A stretch of 64,000 nt of DNA, from the NCBI GenBank assembly GCA_965214335.1, contig CBDCBO010000014.1, forward strand, positions 372,001-436,000. Reading direction: 5' to 3'. How positions within the stretch are numbered: the stretch's first letter is position 1; each line of letters starts with the position of its first letter. The notes below the pieces were generated by a model. The model ran no database searches, had not been told where the DNA came from, and saw nothing but the letters and a program-made list of their open reading frames with translations. The position numbers and the translations under genes are program-made. Shown here one piece after another: positions 18,101 to 26,486 of this stretch. The DNA is from Velthaea sp965214335 (GTDB taxonomy: Bacteria > Vulcanimicrobiota > Vulcanimicrobiia > Vulcanimicrobiales > Vulcanimicrobiaceae).

Positions 18101-18577
18101 ATGACCAACGTCCTGCCGCGCCGGCGAACGCTCCGGGCCGGAATCGTGGCCGGCGCGATTGCCGGCGTTCTCATGCTCGTGTGTCTTGTCGCCATGCACG
18201 CCCTGGTGCTGCGAACCCCGGGTTTCACGCTCGCGGGGCTGTTCGCGTTCGATGCTTCCACGCTCGTCGGGCGAGCAGCGTACGGCGCTGATTCGTACGC
18301 GGCGCTGGGTGCCGCGCTGCACTTTTTGGTCGCGATCGGCTGGGCGGTCGGCTATGCCGTGCTGGCGCAGCGCGAACGTCAGTTGCGCGCCCGGCCGCTC
18401 ATCTCGGGCGCTGCGTTCGGGCTCATCATCTACTTTGCGATGCAACTCGTGCTCGTTGCGGCAAATCTGTATCGCATTCCGACCCCGGCGGAACTCGGCG
18501 TCGACCTCCTCGCGCACATTGCTTTCTACGGCATTCCCGTCGCCTTACTCGTCGCGCGGTTTGCTCCGCCCGAATGA
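18101..18577 (+). CDS. Hypothetical membrane protein (four membrane segments)
   Basis: 158 residues. Four hydrophobic segments are visible, about residues 13-35, 65-88, 98-120 and 132-152, with a basic N-terminus (RRRTLR) that suggests a cytoplasmic start. It resembles small membrane proteins of the DUF1440/YagU type, but weakly. ATG 18101 has no clear ribosome site. It ends 8 bp before alr and may form an operon with it. Confidence 0.6.
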   Translation: MTNVLPRRRTLRAGIVAGAIAGVLMLVCLVAMHALVLRTPGFTLAGLFAFDASTLVGRAAYGADSYAALGAALHFLVAIGWAVGYAVLAQRERQLRARPLISGAAFGLIIYFAMQLVLVAANLYRIPTPAELGVDLLAHIAFYGIPVALLVARFAPPE

Positions 18578-18585
18578 AGCGCTAG

Positions 18586-19743
18586 ATGCTCGCGCACATC
18601 GTGGTCGATCTGGACGCCGTTCGGACGAACATCGCAGCCTTACGCGCCACGGTCGCGCCGGCTCGCGTGGCCGCGGTTATCAAGGCCAATGCCTACGGCC
18701 ACGGCCTCGTCGCGGTGGCCCGCGCCATTGCGACAGCGGCGGATCGACTGTGCGTGTACGAACTCGACGAAGCGGTCCGCCTGCGTGACGCCGGCATCGC
18801 CGCACCCATTCATGTACTGGGTCCGATCGCACCGGCCGATCTTGATGCCGCCGTAGCGGCCGGCGTCGCGGTGACGGTCTGGGATCAGGGCGCGTACGCA
18901 GCGGATTTGGCCGGCGCCGCTCGGCGTCGCGGGCACGCCGTCGCCGTTCACGCCAAGATCGATACCGGCGTCACGCGCTTAGGTTTGCCGGTTGCCGACG
19001 CGCCGGACGCGGTAGCGGCCTACGCCGCGCAGCCGGCGTTCGCGCTGGCCGGCGTCTTTTCGCATCTGGCGGCGGCGGAAGAACTCGACTCGACCTATAC
19101 CCGCGACCAGCTTGCCGCGTTCGAGGCGGCAACCGCCGGGGTAAACGCGGGCGTCGAACGGCACATCGCGGCCTCGGCTGCGGCGATGCTCTGGCCGCAA
19201 ACACGCCTCGATGCGGTGCGCGCGGGGATCGCGATCTACGGCATCTGGCCGTCGGCTCCGACCGCAGCGATCATGCACGAACGTGGGCTGATCCTGCATC
19301 CTGCCCTGAGCTGGTTCACCCAAATTGTGGCCGTGCATGACGTGCCGGCTGAAACGTCGGTCGGCTACGGCTGCACGTTTCGAACCACGCGCGCCTCGCG
19401 CATCGGCACGCTGCCCATCGGCTATGCCGAAGGCTTGCCACGCAGCCGCTCCAATCGCGGAAGCGTTTTGGTCGCCGGGCGGCGGGCGCCGCTCATCGGG
19501 CGCGTCTGCATGAATATGACCTTCATCGACGTGACCGACATTCCGGAGGCCCGGCCGGGGCAGCGCGTCACCTTGATCGGCACGGATGCCGCTGAGCGCA
19601 TCGATGCCGCCGAAGCTGCCGGCTGGGCCGACACGATCGCGTACGAACTCGTTACCCGGATTCCGGCGCACGTTCCGCGGCGCTACATCGGTGATGCCGA
19701 GAGCGGCAACACCTTGGGGGAACGCGCGTTACAGGCGCGCTGA
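18586..19743 (+). CDS. alr: Alanine racemase
   Basis: 385 residues. A PLP enzyme that makes D-alanine for peptidoglycan. The PLP-binding Lys33 is in VIKANAYGHG; the opposite catalytic base Tyr261 is in SVGYGCTF; the C-terminal beta-domain block IGRVCMNMTFIDVTD is typical. It supplies the substrate of the Ddl ligase encoded at 50784. The gene follows a membrane protein by 8 bp and its 3' end overlaps the end of hisA by 15 bp on the other strand. Confidence 0.95.
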   Translation: MLAHIVVDLDAVRTNIAALRATVAPARVAAVIKANAYGHGLVAVARAIATAADRLCVYELDEAVRLRDAGIAAPIHVLGPIAPADLDAAVAAGVAVTVWDQGAYAADLAGAARRRGHAVAVHAKIDTGVTRLGLPVADAPDAVAAYAAQPAFALAGVFSHLAAAEELDSTYTRDQLAAFEAATAGVNAGVERHIAASAAAMLWPQTRLDAVRAGIAIYGIWPSAPTAAIMHERGLILHPALSWFTQIVAVHDVPAETSVGYGCTFRTTRASRIGTLPIGYAEGLPRSRSNRGSVLVAGRRAPLIGRVCMNMTFIDVTDIPEARPGQRVTLIGTDAAERIDAAEAAGWADTIAYELVTRIPAHVPRRYIGDAESGNTLGERALQAR

Positions 19744-20475
19744 GGTTGCCCCCAAGGCGGCATGCGCTGCGGCCAGATCGAGCGTGCCTTCATATAACGC
19801 CCGCCCGACGATGGCCGCGTCGACGGTTGCAGGGGTGCCGTCGCGGACCGCCAGCAGATCGGCGAGCGTCCGGGCGCCACCGCTGGCGGTGATCCGGGCG
19901 GCGGTCAAACCGGCAACATGCGCCAGCGCCGCCACGTCGTAGCCGAGCCCCATGCCGTCGCGCGCGATCTCCGTGAAGACGATGCGTTCGATGCCCCAGC
20001 TCGCAACGGTCCGCACCAGGTCGTCGCGCCGAACCGCACTCTGCGCCTGCCAGCCGCGAGTTGCCACGCGGTCGCCGCGCGCGTCGATGCCGGCGACCAC
20101 GGCCGAGCCGAACTCGGCGACGAGGGCACGAGCCGTTTCCGGCGCTTCTACTAACAGCGTGCCGATAACGACGGTTCGCGCACCGGCTTCAAGCCGCAAT
20201 CGGACATCGGCAACCGTCCTGATGCCACCGCCGGTTTGGACCGGCACGTCGACCGCGGCGCAGATCGCGCGCAGCGCCGCGGCGTTTTGACCGGTGGCAA
20301 ACGCGCCGTCGAGATCGACGACGTGCAGTTGCGCGGCACCGGCGGCGACAAAGCTGCGCGCGCGCGCCACCGGATCGTCGTCGTAGCGCGTTTCGCGCGC
20401 CGGGTCGCCGCGTTCCAGCCGCACGCAGCGACCCCCGCGCAAGTCGATGGCCGGAACGATGGCAAGCCTGCGCAT
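19729..20475 (-). CDS. hisA: Phosphoribosylformimino-AICAR-P isomerase (HisA)
   Basis: 248 residues, a half-duplicated (beta/alpha)8 barrel that performs the Amadori isomerisation of ProFAR in histidine synthesis. The N-terminal motif VPAIDLRGGRCVRL contains the catalytic Asp11; GGGIRTVADV and SGGARTLADL are the two phosphate-binding repeats. ATG 20475 shares one base with the hisH stop (TGATG), so the pair is translationally coupled; a longer upstream frame only overlaps hisH. The 3' end overlaps that of alr by 15 bp. Confidence 0.95.
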   Translation of the reverse strand: MRRLAIVPAIDLRGGRCVRLERGDPARETRYDDDPVARARSFVAAGAAQLHVVDLDGAFATGQNAAALRAICAAVDVPVQTGGGIRTVADVRLRLEAGARTVVIGTLLVEAPETARALVAEFGSAVVAGIDARGDRVATRGWQAQSAVRRDDLVRTVASWGIERIVFTEIARDGMGLGYDVAALAHVAGLTAARITASGGARTLADLLAVRDGTPATVDAAIVGRALYEGTLDLAAAHAALGATSARL

Positions 20476-21086
20476 CAGGCCGCGATGCGCAAGAAGTTGT
20501 CGAGCAGCCGGCCGCCCGTGCGGGCGCTTTTTTCGGGATGAAATTGTGTCGCCATGACATTTTCCCGCGCGACGATCGCGGCGAAGCGCTCCCCGTATTC
20601 CGTACTGGCGACCACGTCGCAACTATCGGTTACGCGATACGAGTGCAAGAAGTACGCATAGTCACCGTCGAGTACGCCGGCCGCGAACGGGTGATTCGAT
20701 TCGATCCGCAGATCGTTCCAGCCCATGTGCGGAACGCGCGGCGAATCGACAAAGCCGCGCACCGTTCCGGACAAGACGCCCAGGCCCCGGTGCGAACCGT
20801 ACTCATCGCTCGATGCGAAGAGCGCTTGCATACCAACACATATGCCTAAAAACGGCTTGGCGGCCGCGATATGGGCGCCGATCGCCCGATCGAGTCCGCG
20901 CTCGATCAAAGCCTGCATCGTCGCGCCGAAAGCGCCGTCGCCCGGCAAAATCGCAGCGCCGGCCGCCGCGACCCGCTGCGGATCGTCGCTAAGCTCGAAG
21001 GACGCCCCGCGCCGTTCCAGCGCCGAAACGAGCGAGCCGATATTACCGCCGCCATAATCGATTACCACTAACGCCGGTTGTCCCAT
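20475..21086 (-). CDS. hisH: Imidazole glycerol phosphate synthase, glutaminase subunit HisH
   Basis: 203 residues, class I glutamine amidotransferase that feeds ammonia to HisF. The nucleophile is Cys83 in GICVGMQ; His183 and Glu185 complete the triad in FHPEKS. The N-terminus VVIDYGGGNIGSLVSAL is typical. ATG 21086 was chosen because the fold starts there. hisF is not adjacent in the window; hisA follows directly by a one-base overlap. hisB lies 2.6 kb upstream on the same strand, beyond two opposite-strand genes. Confidence 0.94.
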   Translation of the reverse strand: MGQPALVVIDYGGGNIGSLVSALERRGASFELSDDPQRVAAAGAAILPGDGAFGATMQALIERGLDRAIGAHIAAAKPFLGICVGMQALFASSDEYGSHRGLGVLSGTVRGFVDSPRVPHMGWNDLRIESNHPFAAGVLDGDYAYFLHSYRVTDSCDVVASTEYGERFAAIVARENVMATQFHPEKSARTGGRLLDNFLRIAA

Positions 21087-21187
21087 GGAGCGGGCCGTTC
21101 GGCAGAAAACACCGGCGCGCATGCGTCGATACTTTTACCCGATGCGCAACCGGTAACGACGCTTTTGCGGGGAACGATTAAGTCGAA

Positions 21188-22390
21188 ATGCGTAACCGGC
21201 GAAACACCTGGATCCTCAGCGGCGCGGTCATCGCCGCGCTCGTCATCGCTCTGGTCGCCTTGGGCGGCGTCCACGCGGCGGCCCGGCTGGCGCGCACTGC
21301 CGTTCGGCTCACCCAAGGCCCCGCGCACCTGACGGTTCCCGAGGGCTTCACGGTCGAACGTATCGCTCACGTCGAGGGTCCGCGCGAGCTGGCGATTGCG
21401 CCCAATGGCGACTTATTCGCCGGGACCAACGATACGCGGATCATCGTCGTCGCCGACGCGCAAGGAACGCCCAAACCACCCGCTACCTTTACGCAGATCG
21501 ACGGCCACCCGGTCGCCGGGGTGACGATTGCCGGCAACACGATGTTCATCGGTGCGCAGTTCGGTGTGTACGCGCTCCCGTACCAAACCGGCGACCGCGT
21601 CGCGCGGGCTGCACCGCATAAAATAGCAACTGTGCGGCCCAGCGGCATCGCGCGCGATCATGTGACGACGTCCGTTGCGGTAGCACGCGGTGTGCTCTAC
21701 GCCGCCGTCGGCTCGTCGTGCAACAATTGTCAGCCCGATCTCGACGCGACGCGCGCCTCCATCGTGCAGATGCAGCTCGACGGGACGAACCTCGGGCCCA
21801 AGGCCGAGCATATCCGCAATGCCATCGCCCTGACCTCGAATCCGCAAACCGGGTCGCTTTGGGCCGGTGTCGCCGGTCAAGATGAACTTGCGCACGGACA
21901 TCCGTACGAAATCGTCGACGATATCAGCGCCCATCCGGGCGTCGCCGATTTCGGCTGGCCGTATTGTTACGAGAATCGGCAAGCCGTTAGCGCAAGCCAC
22001 GACTGTTCGCGCGTCGCACTACCGCGGGTTGCGCTGCCGGCATATGAAACGCCGGTGGGTGCGGCGTTTTATCCAGCTACCATTGCGGGTCCATACGCGT
22101 TTGGGCCGGACTACCGCGGTGGACTTTTCGTTGCGTTGCACGGTTCGTGGCATATGCCGCCGGTGCCGCCGCGCGTTGTGTTCATCCCGATGCGCGGCGA
22201 CGATCCGCAAACTCCGGTACAGTGGGGCGACCCAAACGCCCAATGGCATGAATTCATGGGCGGTTTTCAGCAAGCCGATGGCGGCCGGATCGGACGACCG
22301 ACCGGCGTGGCCGTTGGAACCGACGGTAGTCTGTTCGTCGCCGATGATGATGCAGATACGATTTATCGCATTCGGCCGCAGCACAAATAA
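21188..22390 (+). CDS. Secreted sorbosone dehydrogenase-like beta-propeller protein
   Basis: 400 residues. An N-terminal hydrophobic segment (about 8-30) serves as signal or anchor. The mature part is a six-bladed propeller of the glucose/sorbosone dehydrogenase (PQQ-type) family, with family marks in VGSSCNNCQPD (paired cysteines), the block PHPG-like HPGVADFGWPYCYE and the terminal GRPTGVAVGTDGSLFVADD repeat. Oxidation of a sugar or aldehyde in the periplasm is possible but not shown. It is followed 23 bp later by a cysteine-desulfurase-like gene. Confidence 0.85.
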   Translation: MRNRRNTWILSGAVIAALVIALVALGGVHAAARLARTAVRLTQGPAHLTVPEGFTVERIAHVEGPRELAIAPNGDLFAGTNDTRIIVVADAQGTPKPPATFTQIDGHPVAGVTIAGNTMFIGAQFGVYALPYQTGDRVARAAPHKIATVRPSGIARDHVTTSVAVARGVLYAAVGSSCNNCQPDLDATRASIVQMQLDGTNLGPKAEHIRNAIALTSNPQTGSLWAGVAGQDELAHGHPYEIVDDISAHPGVADFGWPYCYENRQAVSASHDCSRVALPRVALPAYETPVGAAFYPATIAGPYAFGPDYRGGLFVALHGSWHMPPVPPRVVFIPMRGDDPQTPVQWGDPNAQWHEFMGGFQQADGGRIGRPTGVAVGTDGSLFVADDDADTIYRIRPQHK

Positions 22391-22413
22391 CGTTCGAGGC
22401 GAACAGCCATAGG

Positions 22414-23649
22414 ATGAGTTTGCTGTACGAGACACTCGCATCACGAGCCCGGTCCGATTTCCCCGCTCTGAACCGCACGATCGGCGGCATGCCGGTGGCA
22501 TACTTCGACGGGCCGGGCGGCACGCAAGTGCCCCAACGCGTCGTCGACGCCATCACCGGGTATCTCGTGCACAACAACGCAAACGATGGCTGGGCATACC
22601 GCTCGAGCGTCGAAACCGATGCGGCGCTGCGTCAAGCGCGCGCGTCCGCGGCGGCATTCGTCAACGCCGGCTCAACCGACGAAATCTTGTTCGGCAACAA
22701 CATGACCACGTTAACGTTCCACATCGCACGCGCCGTCGGCCGGTCGTTGCAGCCGGGCGACGAAATCATCGTCACCGACCTCGATCACCACGCGAACATC
22801 GATCCGTGGCAGGCGCTGGCCCGCGATTACGGCGCCGTCATCAAACGTGTTCCGTTGCGCGACGGGCGGCCCGCGCTCGATCTCGATGCATACGAAGCGT
22901 TACTTGGGCCGCGCACGCGGCTCGTCGCGGTCGGCTTGTCGTCGAACGCGTTCGGTACTATCAATCCGGTGGCTCGGATGGCGGCAGCCGCGCATCGCGC
23001 CGGCGCACTCGTTTTCGTCGATGCGGTGCACGCTGCCGCGCACGCCCTCGCCGACGTTCGCGCGCTGGGTGCCGACATGCTCGCGTTTTCGGCTTATAAA
23101 GTGTACGGACCGCACGTCGGCGTGGCGTACGTGCGCGACGAGCTGCTCGAACGGCTCGAGTTTCCGCGCCTAGCGCCGCAAGAACCCAAAGGGTCGCGCC
23201 GGGCCGAAAGCGGCACACTCAATCACGAAGGCATCGTCGGCACTGGCGCCGCGATCGATTATCTGGCCGAGTTCGGCGGCTCGGACGATCTGCCGGCGAC
23301 GGATCGGCTACGAGCGACATTCAGTCGGCTCGGCAGTGAAGAGGAAGCCGTTTTCAGCGTGCTCGTCGACGGCTTACGCGGGCTGCCGAATATCACGTTG
23401 TACGAACCGCCCGCCGGCGTGGCGCGTCACCCGACGGTCGCCTTTAGCGTCGCCGGCCAGGGCGCGCGCGCGGTCGCTGCGCGCTTGAGCGACGCGCACG
23501 GCATCTTTGTCTCGCACGGCAATTTCTACGCCGCAACGGCCGTTGCCCAACTTGCTCCGAACGCGCCGGAAGGCATCGTGCGCGCCGGTCTTAGTGTGTA
23601 TTGCACCGCCCAAGAAGTTCGCCGCTTGCTCGAAGCGCTCAGCATGTGA
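22414..23649 (+). CDS. Cysteine desulfurase-like aminotransferase class V protein
   Basis: 411 residues, PLP enzyme of fold type I. The PLP lysine is in AFSAYKVYGPHVG, preceded by the Asp/His of VFVDAVHAAAH; the N-terminal YFDGPGGTQVP and the mid-section TDLDHHANIDPW fit the VC1184-type subfamily of cysteine desulfurase-like proteins. This subfamily is not clearly tied to iron-sulfur cluster assembly, and no isc or suf gene is nearby. It lies 23 bp after a sorbosone dehydrogenase-like gene on the same strand and may be co-transcribed with it. Confidence 0.85.
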   Translation: MSLLYETLASRARSDFPALNRTIGGMPVAYFDGPGGTQVPQRVVDAITGYLVHNNANDGWAYRSSVETDAALRQARASAAAFVNAGSTDEILFGNNMTTLTFHIARAVGRSLQPGDEIIVTDLDHHANIDPWQALARDYGAVIKRVPLRDGRPALDLDAYEALLGPRTRLVAVGLSSNAFGTINPVARMAAAAHRAGALVFVDAVHAAAHALADVRALGADMLAFSAYKVYGPHVGVAYVRDELLERLEFPRLAPQEPKGSRRAESGTLNHEGIVGTGAAIDYLAEFGGSDDLPATDRLRATFSRLGSEEEAVFSVLVDGLRGLPNITLYEPPAGVARHPTVAFSVAGQGARAVAARLSDAHGIFVSHGNFYAATAVAQLAPNAPEGIVRAGLSVYCTAQEVRRLLEALSM

Positions 23650-23682
23650 GTCGCCGCCGTTCACCGCAACGCCGGGGGTTGG

Positions 23683-24267
23683 CTACTCCAAGAGACCTTT
23701 GGTCGATAACACTTCGTCGCTCCCGGTGCGCGTTTTCGCTTGCCGGAACGCACGCGCGAACGCCTTGAACGCGGCTTCGCAGAGATGATGAGCGACGTCG
23801 CCGTTCATTTGCATGAGGTGCAAGTTGAACCGGCCGTTATCGGTTACCGCACGAAAAAATTCGCGGATCATTTCGGTTTTGAAGTCGCCTAAATTTTCGA
23901 CGAAAAACGCGATTCGGAAATTGAGATACGAGCGTCCCGACAAATCCACGCTGCAAGCGACGAGCGCGTCGTCGAGCGGCACCATCACGGAGCCGTAGCG
24001 CTCGATGCCGCGTTTGTCGCCCAGCGCGTCGTAGATCGCCTTGCCCAGCGCGATGCCCACGTCCTCGATGATATGGTGGTGGTCCATGCCGTCGCCGCGC
24101 GCGACCACGGTCAACCCGCAGCCGCTATGTTTGGCGAACGCTTCGAGCATGTGATCCAAGAACTTCACGTCGGTCGAAATCTCGATCGGACCGCCATCGA
24201 GCTCCAAGCGCAAGTCGATCTGCGTTTCTTTGGTCGTGCGCTCGACCGTTGCGTGCCGGCGCATCAT
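23683..24267 (-). CDS. hisB: Imidazoleglycerol-phosphate dehydratase (HisB)
   Basis: 194 residues, the monofunctional bacterial IGPD that dehydrates IGP in histidine synthesis. Metal-binding motifs are present in both half-repeats: DHMLEAFAKHSG, DHHHIIEDVGIALG and the second HHLCEAAFKAFA. The start overlaps the stop of a 62-codon frame (ATGA at 24264-24267). Its downstream neighbours on the same strand would be hisH-hisA, but two genes of opposite orientation lie in between. Confidence 0.95.
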   Translation of the reverse strand: MMRRHATVERTTKETQIDLRLELDGGPIEISTDVKFLDHMLEAFAKHSGCGLTVVARGDGMDHHHIIEDVGIALGKAIYDALGDKRGIERYGSVMVPLDDALVACSVDLSGRSYLNFRIAFFVENLGDFKTEMIREFFRAVTDNGRFNLHLMQMNGDVAHHLCEAAFKAFARAFRQAKTRTGSDEVLSTKGLLE

Positions 24268-24452
24268 GGATGCACGCCGTTCACGATCGCGCTCGCCGCA
24301 CGCGGCCGAATGCCGAGCCGGCGGCCAATCTCGGCGTGGACGCTACGGAGGACGGTTGCGCCGACGACCACACCTTCAACACCGCGGTCGACCAACATGG
24401 CTGCCATGCTTGAGGGTTCGAGACCTGACCGCGCCCTCCCGCACCGATGCAT
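24264..24452 (-). CDS. Small ORF coupled to hisB, unknown
   Basis: 62 codons. The part from Met16 on (MAAMLVDRGVEGVVVGATVL) has a plausible strand-helix composition, and the stop overlaps the hisB start by ATGA, a sign of coupling. I recognise no family, and no strong ribosome site is visible, so it could also be a leader or a remnant of a longer upstream his gene. Confidence 0.35.
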   Translation of the reverse strand: MHRCGRARSGLEPSSMAAMLVDRGVEGVVVGATVLRSVHAEIGRRLGIRPRAASAIVNGVHP

Positions 24453-24461
24453 TGCTCCGGC

Positions 24462-25457
24462 TCAGAGCCGAACGATTAACTTGCCGACGTGCGCTCCGGG
24501 TGCGAACAACGACAAAAACGCTTCCGGTGCGTTCTCTAAACCGTCGACGAAGGTTTCAAGTCCGGTAACTTTACCGGCGGCGACCAGCGGCGCCACTTCA
24601 TGCAGAAAGTCGGCGTTACGCGCCATGTGGTCCGATACGATGAAGCCTTGTAACTTTAGACGTTTTTGAATGATGGTCATGATGTTGCGCGGGCCGGGTA
24701 CCGGCTCGTTATAGCCGCCGATCATGCCACAGAGTGAAGCGCGCCCATGATCTTTGAGAACCGCGAGCGCCGCTTCGAGCTGTTCGCCGCCGACGTTATC
24801 GAAATAAAAATCGATGCCCATTGGCGCGGCGCTTTGCAATTGCTTGGTGATGCGGCCCGGCTCGACGACGATGACGTCGTCAAAATGGAGTTCTGTCTGT
24901 AGCAGCGCGGCACTGGACTTGGAACGCGTGCTGCCGATGACTCGCGCGCCACGGAGTTTCGCCAGTTGTCCGGCGATGCTTCCGACGGCGCCGGCGGCCG
25001 ACGAGATGAACACCGTTTCTCCGGCCTTCACCTCGTCAATGAGAAAAAGTCCGGTGTATGCCGTGAAGCCGGTCATACCCAAGGCACCGAGATACGCGCT
25101 CGGCGAGACACCGAGCGTATCGATCGGACGAAACGCTTCCACCGGCCCGCTGGCAAAGGTGCGCCAGCCTTGCGAATGCAGCACGGTGGTCCCGACCGGT
25201 AATCGCGCATCGCGCGACGCCTCGACGACGCCGACGGCACCGCCTTCGAGCGGCCGGCCGACCTCAAACGGCGCGACGTACGAAGGCCGGTCGCTCATGC
25301 GCCCGCGCATGTATGGATCGACCGACATGAAGGTGTTGCGGACGAGCACTTGCGCCGCTCCCGGCTCCGGAATTTCGCAATCAACAACGTCGAAATTGTC
25401 CGCTGTCGGCAGACCTTCCGGTCGAGCGACGAGCCGGACCTCACGGCACTCTCTCAT
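24462..25457 (-). CDS. NADP-dependent oxidoreductase (MDR family, CurA/YncB-like)
   Basis: 331 residues, zinc-free medium-chain dehydrogenase/reductase related to prostaglandin or leukotriene reductases and E. coli CurA. The N-terminal block around VRNTFMSVDPYMRGRM and the nucleotide motif SSAAGAVGSIAGQLAKL are typical; the substrate segment MIGGYNEPVPGPRN also fits. It should reduce an activated double bond with NADPH. ATG 25457 was chosen because GGAAGGG lies 6 nt upstream. It is divergent from the ArsR/SRPBCC operon, whose promoter is about 130 bp away. Confidence 0.92.
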   Translation of the reverse strand: MRECREVRLVARPEGLPTADNFDVVDCEIPEPGAAQVLVRNTFMSVDPYMRGRMSDRPSYVAPFEVGRPLEGGAVGVVEASRDARLPVGTTVLHSQGWRTFASGPVEAFRPIDTLGVSPSAYLGALGMTGFTAYTGLFLIDEVKAGETVFISSAAGAVGSIAGQLAKLRGARVIGSTRSKSSAALLQTELHFDDVIVVEPGRITKQLQSAAPMGIDFYFDNVGGEQLEAALAVLKDHGRASLCGMIGGYNEPVPGPRNIMTIIQKRLKLQGFIVSDHMARNADFLHEVAPLVAAGKVTGLETFVDGLENAPEAFLSLFAPGAHVGKLIVRL

Positions 25458-25589
25458 CGAGAACCCTTCCGCGGCGCTCGCTCTTCCCCCGCACCGGTAG
25501 CCGGCTGTGCCCGCGACGCTGCACCTCGCGACGTACCCGGGCCCGCGCATCTATGCCGACCGGCGTCTGTTCTTTCCATATCAGCCGGC

Positions 25590-25619
25590 TTGACATGCAA
25601 CTCTTTAGTTGCATATAAT
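25590..25619 (+). promoter_or_regulatory. Near-consensus sigma70 promoter with built-in palindromic operator
   Basis: A consensus TTGACA (25590-25595) and a consensus TATAAT (25614-25619) are separated by 18 nt. A perfect palindrome, ATGCAACT-cttt-AGTTGCAT (25595-25614), fills the spacer. Transcription should begin near 25626, within a few bases of the first in-frame ATG of the ArsR gene. The palindrome is the obvious site for autorepression by that ArsR protein. Confidence 0.85.
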
Positions 25620-25640
25620 CGAATGGTGGCAGCGGCAAGC

Positions 25641-25958
25641 ATGGACCGCGCGTTCAAAGCACTTGCGGATTCTACCCGGCGCGAACTTCTCGATGCGCTG
25701 TATCGGGAAAACGGTCAAACGCTAGGCGCATTGTGCGCGCACCTCGACATGACGCGGCAGGCGGTTTCGAAGCACCTCGCAGTGCTCGAAGCAGCGAATC
25801 TCGTCGCTAGTGTTTGGCGCGGCCGCGAGAAGCTGCACTATTTAAACCCGCTGCCCATCGCGGACATTGCCGATCGTTGGATCGGTAAATTTGAACGACA
25901 GCGTTTACGCGCATTGCGCGACCTCAAAAGCGCCTTGGAGGCTCTATCTGATGAGTAA
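25641..25958 (+). CDS. ArsR-family transcriptional regulator
   Basis: 105 residues forming one winged helix-turn-helix domain, starting FKALADSTRRELLDALY, with the recognition helix region LDMTRQAVSKHLAVLEAANL. No metal-binding cysteine motif is seen (ELCVCDL is missing), which is usual for ArsR proteins paired with SRPBCC proteins. Start uncertain: ATG 25641 gives the family N-terminus, but ATG 25623 and GTG 25626 lie so close to the predicted transcription start that the mRNA may be leaderless. The gene overlaps the SRPBCC gene by 8 bp and is probably autorepressed through the palindrome in its promoter. Confidence 0.9.
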   Translation: MDRAFKALADSTRRELLDALYRENGQTLGALCAHLDMTRQAVSKHLAVLEAANLVASVWRGREKLHYLNPLPIADIADRWIGKFERQRLRALRDLKSALEALSDE

Positions 25959-26427
25959 GCCGTCTTTTTTGTACGTCACGTATATCGTCACAACACCCGA
26001 CAAGCTGTTTGATGCGCTGATCGATCCGGAGATGACGCGCCGCTATTGGGCCAACGGCCGCAATGTCTCGGACTGGCAGGTCGGATCGACATGGCGGCAT
26101 GAGGACTATGACGATGCCGATGACATTGACGTTGCAGGCACGGTGCTTGAAAAAGATCCGCCACGGCGCCTCGTCGTGTCGTGGGCACGGCCGAGCGATG
26201 TCGGCGAGCCCGCCAAGCGCTCACGCGTCAGCTTCGATCTCGAACCGATGGAAAACTCCGTGCGTTTGACCGTGACACACGATGAACTCGAACCCGACTC
26301 CGACATGCTGCGCGGCATCACGTGGGGCTGGCCCGCGGTGTTGTCGAGTTTAAAGACACTGCTTGAAACAGGCAGCGTGGTGCCCAAACTGTGGTCGGCG
26401 CAAGCCGCTTCCCAGACCACTGCGTGA
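25951..26427 (+). CDS. SRPBCC/AHSA1-domain protein
   Basis: 158 residues with the START-like ligand-binding fold (Aha1-type, SRPBCC superfamily): strand YVTYIVTTPDKLFDALIDPEMTRR, WQVGSTWRHED and the long C-terminal helix VLSSLKTLLETG. Such proteins often partner an ArsR gene and bind small hydrophobic ligands. ATG 25951 has GGAGG 10 nt upstream and lies inside the end of the ArsR gene (8-bp overlap), so the two are co-translated. Confidence 0.9.
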   Translation: MSKPSFLYVTYIVTTPDKLFDALIDPEMTRRYWANGRNVSDWQVGSTWRHEDYDDADDIDVAGTVLEKDPPRRLVVSWARPSDVGEPAKRSRVSFDLEPMENSVRLTVTHDELEPDSDMLRGITWGWPAVLSSLKTLLETGSVVPKLWSAQAASQTTA

Positions 26428-26486
26428 CGCATTCGTCCTGTGAGAGGGGCGCACGACGGCTCGCGTCGGCGCCTCGCTCGTCGTTT

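Noticed and set aside
19744..20622. Extension of hisA to 297 residues with start at 20622.
   Set aside because: The extra part overlaps hisH out of frame; ATG 20475 gives the normal HisA N-terminus and a TGATG junction.
24405..24430. A tRNA T-loop-like string (GGTTCGAGACC).
   Set aside because: No matching acceptor, anticodon or D-arm can be folded around it.
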